Assembly: GCA_012295275.1 (NCBI GenBank)
Contig: CM022665.1
Location: forward strand, 5,065,167 to 5,129,166
Source of the DNA: Chrysomallon squamiferum
Taxonomy: Eukaryota > Mollusca > Gastropoda > Neomphalida > Peltospiridae
Direction: 5' to 3'
Length of the DNA stretch: 64,000 nt
Positions 26,749 through 38,100 of the stretch are shown here, one piece after another. A program made the position numbers and the translations under genes. The notes below the pieces were generated by a model. That model did no database searches. It had not been told where the DNA came from and saw only the letters and a program-made list of their open reading frames with translations. The stretch's first letter is position 1. Each line of letters opens with the position of its first letter.

Positions 26749-27020
26749 CAGTGGCGTGCAGAGGTCTGGTGATGCCCGGGGCCTACTCTTTGATTGTATG
26801 TCCCAAAGGCTCAAGTATTGGTCTAGTACTGAGAAGTATTATGAGGAAGGAAGATATTTTCAATATGTAACAACAAATGAAACATAAAATAAAAACTTTA
26901 TTCGATTTAAATACAAATCAGCCAAATTTATTAAGTTCTTTTCTGTTTGAATGACACCCTCCCCCCCCATTTGGATGCCCAGGGCCACCGCCCCATCTCT
27001 ATCCTCTCTGCGCGCCATTG
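26749..27020. mobile_element. 272-bp inverted-repeat element (MITE-like, possibly hAT type)
   Basis: The left end reads CAGTGGCGTGCAGAGG. The reverse complement of the right end reads CAATGGCGCGCAGAGA. Similarity continues inward through GATG and GGGGCC-type blocks. Flanks CGTCATCA and ATTTATCA share five of eight bases, which could be a worn 8-bp target duplication as made by hAT elements. There is no coding frame. The CAGTGGCG terminus is typical of some animal hAT families; the class assignment is an inference. Confidence 0.6.
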
Positions 27021-27734
27021 ATTTATCATAATAGTTTTGGCGATGTAGTCTGTCGCGCTTTGGTTGTTAAAGAGGCCTGAGAAACCTATTTTAAATATAG
27101 CCTATCAGCGATTTAAATCAGTGAAAATTGTTTTTCGTTCATATTTTAATATCTTTATTTGATTTTAATTAAGCAACTTAATAATATCGATATGCCTTGT
27201 CCTGTATATCGAATTCATCATATTTGTTTCAAAATTTTGTCTTTGTTTTATCTGTAAAGGGACCTTTTATCTGCGTATGGTGTTTTTTTTTGGGGGGGTG
27301 GGGGTGGTGGTTTGTTTTTTCAGTTAGTCATTAATTGAGGAAACATACAAGACTATATAATTATGATTCTACACCAATTTATTTTCTAGATTTCTTTAAT
27401 CAGTATATGGATACTGTGTTAAGTCTAAATCGCGGGAAATCGTTTACTAACGTTAACCAGAGCAGACAACTCTGATCCATGTTTCCATTAAAGATGGCGT
27501 AATTGAATTTTCAAAAAACGTTTGTTGTAGATAGTACTCAGGAAAGTGAAAGTAGATACTAGTTTTTATTTATAATTATTATAAGCACCAAATATCAAAA
27601 TGCAAACATCTTTTTATCAATAGGGGTGTTATTTTTGACGTAACAACTTAAAACGAAACAGTAAAATCTAGGAGTAGGAATGTCAAAAAATTTCAAAAAT
27701 AACAGTTTCGTGTAACGTTTTTTGTATCGGAAAG

Positions 27735-27787
<53 letters not shown>

Positions 27788-28620
27788 AATAAGAGAGAAT
27801 AAAAACATTAAAATCACACCAATATTTTTTAGCTTTTATATGAAAAAAAGTTGTGGCTGAACTAAATTCGCTGGTATTTTTCTTAAATCTATTGCGAAAC
27901 GGTGAGTTGTTTCAATCATTTGGCAACATAAACACTGAATATCTCATCGATAAAAAACTAATATATATATATATATATAACAAAATGAAGCCTTGATGAG
28001 TTCAAGAGCCATACATGATACAATAATTTAAAGCATGTTGCTGACATTCATTAATTTTAATTAATTGCACTAATTTGTACAAAACTTTATCCACTCAGGT
28101 TATTAGTATGAGATCAAAATCATGTATATTCATTTTGGATTGTCAAATCAACTAAAGTAACTATGGTTCGGCATTTTTAATTTTTTTTTTTTTAAATTTG
28201 GATGCTGGCATTTTAGCTGTTCTTTCAGACTAGGCAGTGGTTCTTAAACTGTTTCACTGGTATTCTCCCTCAAGTTTTTATTGTAAAATTTCATTTACTA
28301 AATTTCCTAATGTTTTCTGTAATTTTCTTATTATTCCTCTCGTTTAATTCACCCTTGTGTGAACAATTTACCACACTAAGAAGCACTGGACTAAAGTACA
28401 TCGTTCTCATCCATTTCATGAAGTTTTTAAGCAGTTCCAAAGTGACCCCAAAACTGAACCAGATGTGAATATAATCAGTTATTGAACTGTCTTTAAAGTT
28501 TAGTCATACCTTTTATTTTCACGGTTTTAAATAGTGATCATTTTGTTTTTCTTTTGACTCATCTTCAGATCATCTGAAAACAAAATCTAAACAACAGATC
28601 ATGATCCTGGTGCTGGGTGC
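27021..28620. other. Intergenic DNA upstream of the senataxin-like gene
   Basis: No coding exon seen. It contains a G-rich tract at about 27292-27312, an (AAT)n microsatellite and short AT repeats. The promoter of the senataxin-like gene should lie here if its transcription starts locally. An in-frame TAA at 28588-28590 precedes the long frame, so any upstream coding exon would have to join after that point. Confidence 0.5.
27735..27791 (+). repeat. (AAT)n microsatellite
   Basis: About 16 AAT triplets followed by AAAT units in the intergenic region upstream of the senataxin-like gene. Confidence 0.92.
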
Positions 28621-31600
28621 ATGGCGTGTTCAGTTCTGTTACACAGATGTAATAATGAATTTATTAACCAACCATTATTACCAGACTTGAACTCTAGTAT
28701 TGACCTACAAGTAACAAGAAACAGAAAAAACATGAACCCGGAGCAAAGGGAAAGCATTGAGGTGTTAAGTGATGTCTCAACTGATGATGATGTTAGGATC
28801 ATTGATTTAGATGATTCGTCTGAAGATAAGGGTGGTTCACATGAGAACATAGCTGAGTCTGAGGACAATGCTTGGTTGCCTAAAGAACAGCAGGTCCAAA
28901 GTACATCAGTTTTTCATTCACAAAAACCTATGACTTGTGAAGAAAACTTTAAAAGCAGCAACTCTTCAGTGCAAAATCAAAGACAAGACTATGTCAGTTT
29001 GACAAGTGATGAAAAAAGGTCAGAAAGTCAAACTCTAAAAAAGGTTTCTTCAAAATCCAGAAGTAAATCTTCAGTTTCTGTGTTTGAGCGAATGTCTCAA
29101 CGATCAGGTGATGGAAATGAAAGAAATAAGTCTGAGGTCTCAGAATTAATGTTTACAGAGGATTATAGTTTTTCATATGAAAATCTACCCACACTGAAAT
29201 GGCCAAGGCCAAGGCAAAAAAATAAACAAAAAGATTGTAAAGAGCACCCATCAATGTCTGTTGTATTGGAAACTTCTGATAGTGACATCCCTTTAGATTA
29301 TATTCTGAACATTATCGATGACCATATTGAAAATCTTACACCTACAAAATCCAGTAAAATGAGTCGAAAAAAAAAGTCTGTTGAAAAAGGAGTTGGAAAT
29401 AAAGCCCAACAATCATCAAAACTAACTAAAAAAAATCAGAATAGTAGTTTGAAAAAAAAAAAGATAACAAGAAAGAATGATACAAAGAAAAATACAGTAT
29501 CTTATTTTGATGATTTTGAAATTAAAAGTACAAATTCTAGCGATGAATCATCAGAATCATTCAGTGAAGAATCATTTAAGGGACCATATCATAAATTTGA
29601 CAACGTGAAACTGTCCAAAAGCATGTCTTATGTTTCAGAAACTAAAATTGGGTCAAACCTAGGCACAGAGTCAAGCAGTTCAAGTGTAAATGAAAATTGT
29701 TCAATTACTGGGACGTCTTTAAAGACTCCAAAGGATATGCATGCATTAAAAAACAAAAGCCAATCATTTTGCAGTGATACGTCAAAAACAAAGAATTTCT
29801 TAGATTCTGAACGTGACTACAGAGAATGTAGCAGTGATGATGACACTCAAGAGCCATGTGATTTTGTTTACAATAAAACATTGCCAGTGAATACAGCTGT
29901 AACAAACACTGATGCAGTATGTGACTTTGATGATGATACACAAGAGCCATTATTTGATGGATCATTTACAGGTTTAAATGAAAAAAATAAAGTAAGAGAT
30001 CCTGCTGAACAAAATAACCTCCATGTATATGGTGATAAAAACAAGAAAACAGATGAATGCATAAATAGAAATGGATCATCACCTGTACACATTAAAACAG
30101 AACCTGTAGATGTAGATGTTGGTGTATATGGATTCACCCAGGAAGATGACATTATTTACTGCTGTGGCAGCTCTGATGAAGAAGAGCTGCACAGTTTATC
30201 GCAGAAAACCTATAAAGCTACCACTCAGTCAAATTCTGATTCTGATGATGCTGTTTTATACAAGTATTTTGATAGCAGAGATGATGTGAGGCACAAAACA
30301 GTAATAGATGAAAATGTGTATAATGAAGATACACAAGCAGATTTGGCCAACAGTGTCAGGACTGAAGGATATACAGGTGGAAATGATTCTAGTATGTACT
30401 CAGCATCAACCCAATGTAATGAACCTTGCAGTGGATTTAATAACAGTAAGATATTTGATAAAGTATTATCACCTAGCAACCGTCTGTACAGATTATCAGA
30501 TCTTAAAAAAAGAAAACAGCCCACAATGGATGATGTTTCTAACAATAATTTTGACAATACACGGTGCATTTCACCAGCAGGACAAATAGAGGCAGCAAGT
30601 TCAGGTGGATCCAAATCGCATTTAACTACTGATCCATATGAGTTGTCTACTCGTGCTGAAAAAAAAAGTTTTCAAGTAATAAAACAACAACCCAGAAATA
30701 AACTATCTGAGAAAAAGTTGGCTGTTGAAGATCCCTATCTATGTGCTACGCAGAAGGACAGTTACATACCTTCAAAAAGAAAACATGAAGACACTTATGA
30801 CAATGATAACTATAATTCTTTAACACAAGTTGGTCAACCATCTGTGCTCACCCCAGACCACACCTTTTCAAAACGGCCATGCTTGGATCCTGTTCCCACA
30901 GCCACAGATAAGCATAATGAATTTACTGAAAAAAACATTTTTGCCAATGATTATGATGCTGAAACTCAACTGTTGATCACAAAAGATGTATCTACTGGAG
31001 AGAGAGATTTATACAATGCATGTACTCAGGTAAGTCCTGATGAAAGTTCTGATGATGAAATTTACAATGACATGACTTTGGTGTATGATGAAACTAGGCA
31101 TGAATTAAAGATGTCTAATTTCCAAGACCATCTTGAAAATGACTTTTATAATGCAAGCACACAAATTGATAACAGTTGCTGTTTGTCTGAAGTTAATACT
31201 GACATCATGCGAGCTGAAGAGAATGAGGTGAAGGAGACCAAACAAAATTTTCACATCAGTAGAAATGAAGATGTTGAAATGCCATCAGAAGAAGATGAAG
31301 AGCTGTACAATGCAATGACCCAGTTTGATCAACAAGCCAAATCTGAGACCGAAAGCAAAGAAGAAAAGATGAATGACAGCATATCTGAAAACACAATAAA
31401 AGTGACCCGCATTGGACAAATACCAACTAAAATGGTGTTAAAAAAACAGAAATGGCATTATGAAAGCAGTGATGATCCATATACTGCAGAGACACAATGT
31501 GATGAAGGACAAGGATCTGAGACAAACATAAAAGAAAGAAAGCTGAATAAAATACTATCTGACAAAAATATAAAAAAGAATTGTAATGGAGAAAAAATTG

Positions 31601-34600
31601 CTAAAACAACACTGGACAAAAATAAATGTGATGATGATGATGATCCGTACAGTGCTTCAACACAACCTGATCAAGGATTAATGTCCGAGGCATTCAGCAA
31701 AATAAAAGATTTGAAAATCAGTAGTACACAAGTTACAACAACTGATATATTTGATGCTGAAACACAGATTGATAAGGTATCAGATGGACATAATTTTCCT
31801 AATCAGTATATTTATACAAACCATATTCCTGCTAACAATGACAAAAACTCAAAACTACTTGATGATAAAAATATGGATGTCTATGATGAAACAACTGATA
31901 TATTTGATGCTGAAACACAGGTTGATAAGGCATCAGATGGACATAAGTTTCATAATAAGTGTATTTATACAAACCATATTCCTGCTAACAATGACAAAAA
32001 CTCAAAACTACTTAATAAAAATATGGATGTCTATGATAAAGCAACTGAGGTTGACACTGTTGTTGACCAAGAGAACATAAATACAAATAGAGTTCCTTTG
32101 GACAGCACTGAGTTGTGTGTCAGTTTAGATAAATCACAGGCACATTCCAGCAGAAAGCGGAAACCCTCTACAGATTTAGAAACAACTCTGAAAGAACTAA
32201 AGCAAAAACACATTCAGCAGAGAACACTGAAGGTAACAGAGCCACAAAAACTCAAGAGTAAAAAGGAAATCAGAGAAAGTGTTAAGAGTACTGCATCTTT
32301 TTCTCCCACCAGTTCTGTGAGTGACATTGTCATTGTTGATGATGATCAGTGGCTGTCAAAGGCAACTGGGACAAAACGTAGAGTAAAGGAATGTGTCAGA
32401 GTTAGAAAGAGGAAGAAGAGCAAAACTGATGATGAAGTTTCACTCACTCAGAAATTCAATGATGCAAAAAGGCAGCTCAAGAGCAGAGAAAAGGTACCTG
32501 CTGAAAAGATTCCAGCACCTGCCGTAAAACATTTAAGAAAATCTGTAGGTAAGTGTAATATTGATTGGTATACCATGTTCATTGAGAATATCAGGATATT
32601 TTTTGTACAGCAATGCTGTAAACTATGATTGCACCATGCTTTATTTTTTAAATCCACCATAATTAGCACTTTATTATCTAAGCATTTTAATATTATTGTT
32701 CATATTAAAAATACATAATTTACATTTAATGTACTAGATATGACAGTATTATGGCCTGAGTATTCTTCTTAGAAACATAGAACATTTAAGATATGTTCAG
32801 TGGCTGTTTTATCTTTAAAGCATATTGAATAATTTTGAATTGTTAATAGATTGTATATATTGTTTTTCACAAACTTGCCCTGGCATTTAGAATAAATCTC
32901 TTGATATATTTTGAGAGTAGTTAACTAAATAATGACAGTTTTGTTTTAATTAGGTACATCAAACAGCCTGTATTCATCAATATTTAATTAAATAATTAGT
33001 AATGTTAAAGGTTTATGATTTCATATAGATATATATCATTATATATGTTTAATTTTAACATCAACATCAGTTAAAACATGCATTCCTCATTTTTGTAATA
33101 ACATTTTAAAATGTGTGCAGATGTTCAGGCCAGCTGCTCAGATGTTAAGCTTCCAGATGCTGAAGAAATAATGTCAAAAGGTCTTCCATTACTTTCTGCC
33201 AATGTTCCAGTCGATAAGCTCTACAGACACAAGAATACACTTGATGCAAACAATATGAACAATGTTGAAAGTCATACTTCAGTAAACAACAAACAGCCTG
33301 AGAGATTTGCTTCACGAACTGCCAGAATGGCACACACTATGCTGGACAAGGGTCCAGTTCCAGTGATTACAGAGAAAAGTACGGACATTTCTGTACATGA
33401 CACCACAGCTGATATAGATTTTCTGTTTGGTGATGGTGACAGTACTGTGAATCAGTCAAAGGACAGCAGTGTTGTGGTTTCAGAAAGTTCAGCAAGTCAT
33501 AAAAAGCATGAGCTTCTTTCAAATTGTAAATCAGCTGAAAAGGATTCAGTGAAAAAACAGAAGACAAATAGTTCTTATCCTTTAACTAAAGCAAATCATG
33601 ACAGGAAGTATGACAGTAAATCTTCAAGGAAGGAGTCAGAAGTAAAACACAGGTCATCCAGTTCTGACAAACATAAACATTCTCATTCATCAGTAAGTGA
33701 AAAAAAACTAGTACATGTTAGAAGCTCATCAATTTCTCATACAGGAAAAACCTCATCATTTTCATCATCAGTAAAACATTCAAGCTCTGTGACTTCTGAA
33801 GTGAAACATTCATCTGCCAAGGATTCAGGACAGAGATGTAAGGATAGATCATCTTCAGTCAGTGAAACTGATACAGCCCATTGCTACGGACTATCTAAAT
33901 CTGTGGCTTCTAATAGAAATGAGACGACAAACAGAAAATTTGAAAAAGAATCAGACAAGCAAGAATTACACACAAAAGAAAGCAGTGCTGCAAAAAGAAC
34001 AGACAAGTGTGATTTATCAAAACAAGAAAAAAAGTCATCTTTAGCACCTAAAAGTAAAAGCCCAACTGCAAATAAACCAGTAAATGATAGCATTGTTGAT
34101 AAATCTTCAAGAATTGCTGAACAAGTAAAGAGATCAGCAGCACAGAAAAAACATGTTACTTTTGATTTGGTTAATAATATAACATCACAGTCAACGTTGT
34201 GTTCCAGACAGCCCGAAAGTAGTATGATTAACAAACAAAATAAAAACAGTAATTCTGGATGTGTTAAAAGCCCCACTGAGGATTACATAAACAAAATGAT
34301 GAAGGTAATTCCTTATTATTTATATCTGGTACCAATTTAATCTCATTTCAAAAATTGGTACAGCATACATAACTATCAGCTTTGTGTATGTTGTTATGCA
34401 TTGTTGTTTGAACATTATTTTTACATTTGTTTATGATATTACATTTTCAAAATACTGTTTAACCACTTAGTCAGCCTGAGTAGTTAAAATAATTCAGTTT
34501 AAAACCGAGTAGCAATTGCAATGTCCAAATAAATAGGTGATCTTGTCAGATACTTTAGAAAAGCATAGTGATTCAAAAGCATAAAATAAACTTATTTTAA

Positions 34601-35071
34601 ATATGTGGTTGGTAAATAGGTCTGATATTTCAAAAAAGGTCAGCAGTTTGTATAGTGATTCAGATGCACCAAAAACTTATTTATATGTAAATATGTAGCT
34701 GGTAATGCTGACATTTTGTTAAAATTTAGTAGTTTGTATAGTCATCCAGCAGCATCAAAAATTTATTTGTGCATAAGTATGTTGCTGTTAAAATCTTGTT
34801 TTTTCCTTCAAATTTATTTCATAGCCTCGGCCTCCTCAACTTCAAATCTGTGATCCTCGTACACTGGCCAGACAAAGGACCATAAAACAAACACCAGGCG
34901 ACAGAGGAAGACTGATAGATTTTCAGTATTTTCAGTTGCAGATACTTAACTGGAATCCAGTGTGGTTGATCGAACAAGGTTTAACTTGTCTTTATATATA
35001 CTTATTAATTCATCAATTCATTCATTCATTCATTCATTTATTCTGTTTTGTTTTGTTTTGTTTTGTTTTGT

Positions 35072-35106
<35 letters not shown>

Positions 35107-38100
35107 TTTTAATCTTTATTATCTAAGACATTCATTACTATATTGCAACTTTTGTTTTATTACCAGAGCATGTTTTTTGTTTTTGTTTTTTTTTGTTGTT
35201 GTTTTTTAATTAATTTTTTTCATCATTGTCATTTTTATCTGTTGTATACATGCAGGACAATACTGGTTCTTGAATTTTGTAATTTTTAAATCCAGTTCTT
35301 CAGTATTCTAGAAAAAAAAGGATTAAAGCAATGAAAGACGTTTAAAAGTTGTAGTTCCATTAATTTAATATTGTGATGGCAAAAGTAGCCATTACCATAT
35401 ATTCCAGATACTGTTGATGAAACTATTGATCTTTTTTGCTGGAAATGTCCACAAAATGCATTTCCAGATGTAAGAATGGTGTATTTAAAATACTGACATA
35501 CTAGTCCACATCTGTCTTTCTAAAAGTACTTTAAGGTGAGCAACCACTGAAAGAACAAATTATAAAAATGTGGGGGTTTGTTTTGGTTTTTGTTTGGGGG
35601 GGGTGAATGTCAGAATTATATTTTTGAAATAATGAAAATGGTTTTATTATTGAGAAGGTAGGAATGATAATGAAAGAACATATATATATATATACCTTTA
35701 CAATCATATCTTTTCTTCTTCTTCCCCTGCATTGAGTTTGATCATATTTTAGAATATAGCACTTTCACACTCTCTTGTTCATCACATTTTAACTGTTGGG
35801 GTGTAATTAAGCATTTATTCTTTAAGAAGCATTATGCTTGTAGAAAGTGTAAATAAAAACTGAATTGATGCATTCTTAAACTGGTGTGGAGAAACTTCAT
35901 CACTGACCTTAGCACAATCAAACATGACAGACAGTGATGATGGTAACGATTCTTAAAATGTTTAGAAAATAATATGAATCTAGGAAAAAAAAGTCACAAC
36001 CATAAACAGAAAATTAAAGCTTCTGTCACTCAGAGTTTTTGTGAATGTTCTTTATTTTCAATGTTGGTGGTTTAAACAGATTTTCCAGTTGATTCCATAG
36101 AGAAATTCTGCCACAGTCTTGTATGCTGTCATGCCACATTCTTTTAATTCAGTAATCTGCAAACTCATACATTTTGATATATAAACATTTTTTGTTCCTA
36201 TACTAAACTGTGATTTTTTTTCTGTGACTATTTTTCATGTGACCTTTTTTCCCAGTCACAAATAACATATTAAAATTAAAATTAAAATTAAAATTATTGT
36301 TGTTGTTGTTATCATTACTATCATCATCATCATTATTATTGTCATTATAATTATTATAATTTTTGTTTTTCTTTTTTATTTATTTATATTTTCTATTTAT
36401 TATTTAAATCTGTTTTCAGAAAAACCAGAACTTGTAGATCACCCAGTGCCTATCCTGAATGCCAATGACAAGGTTTACCCATTACTTGAGGAATACACAA
36501 GTATTGAGGAATACCAAAGGATTATGACCAATCTGCTGCTGATAGAAACATGGGCTATTGTGAGGGTCTTCTTAATAAATAATGTATCATTTTGCAACCA
36601 TAACAGAGACAATAATGTATCTGGAAATAGGCTCAACACATACACACCACACAGACACAGACACAACACACACACAACACACACATACACATTGAGACAA
36701 AAACAGAGAGACAGAAACTGTATAAACATAAAACCAATTAAGTCATAAAATTAATTGAAAGAATGCAAATTCATATTATTCACATTAATAACATAACTTA
36801 GTTATTTCAGTGTTTTGTCCATGTATGGTTATTAAAACAAAACCAAAATTCTAATATATTTATACAATGCAACTGGAAAGGACATTATTGTGGGTTAAAA
36901 ATAAATGAACTGTCAGTTACTCCAGAAAGTTGTATGTCATATGTTACTAAAACAAAGAAGAATGAATGAATGAAAACATTTAACATGCTAATCAGAGCAA
37001 GCTATTAACAGGTACATAATAAAGATTAAAATTGCAATATATTTATAAAACAACTGTAGCACAATTCATGTTGTTTAAGACAGACTAATTATTTTCTAAT
37101 AATGTGCCAGCCAGTGTGACCATTGCAAAGTCTTTGGCCATGTTGTAACAAATTGACATGATCCACTGCACAGAAACAGTCAACCACTGTCTCATTTTTA
37201 TTGTTAAAAGGGAGGTCTTCACATTAATTTCGTGTCACACTTTAGTCTGTTCACTGTCATTTGCATTAATTGTTAATTTCATGATTTACAGAGTGGTATG
37301 TGTATGTGTGCTTTTCTGAATCCAGTTACTTGAAACTAATTTCTGTTTTAGAAATATAAAAAATGGCTTTCCTGAATAATGATTGTAAGATGTAAAATGT
37401 TTTCTTTTTTTACTTCAATATTTAATTAGCTAGCTGATAAACACACTGTCTAGAAATTAAAATGTAATTCATACATGACACACGTATGCTTTTTGTATTT
37501 TATGTTTCTGTCAGTGTGTGTGTAATTTATTTATTTGTTTTTTAATTATTCAGTCTTGTTTATCTCAATGAGAAATGAAATTTAATAATAATGAAGTGTT
37601 ATTAAACATTTGCCACTAATTTTGAAATGATGATAATATTTTAATAAAAATCCATTATTTATTGTATTATTTGTATAGATTTCCAAAGAATGGAAAGAGA
37701 AAAATTGTACATTAAAAACAGGTCAAGCCTTCTTTTCTAGAGAGGAATGCAAGGAGAGCCCTGAACTGGCTGTATACAGTTACACTGGTATGATTGTTTT
37801 CTTTTAAATTTTGGTATATCTGTTCTGGCTGGTATTTAGTCAGATTCACAAAAGCACTTTAGGTATAACTGTTGTTGTTATTTTTATTTTTATCATCATT
37901 TTAAGCATGATCATCGTCATCATTTTTATTATTAAGACTGTGTTTAACATAAGGCAAGGCTTTTGTCATTATCATTAACAAAGATGACTGTACTGTTATT
38001 TTTAGTTCTGCTATAACAAATCCAGACACAGGAAAAGTGAAATTAAAAACACTGATTTTTTTATGTCTTTGTCAGACATTGTTATTATGCCTTATAAACT

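Noticed and set aside
30225-30614. 129-codon minus-strand frame (and similar ones at 33884-34276)
   Set aside because: Antisense shadows of the long senataxin-like coding exons.
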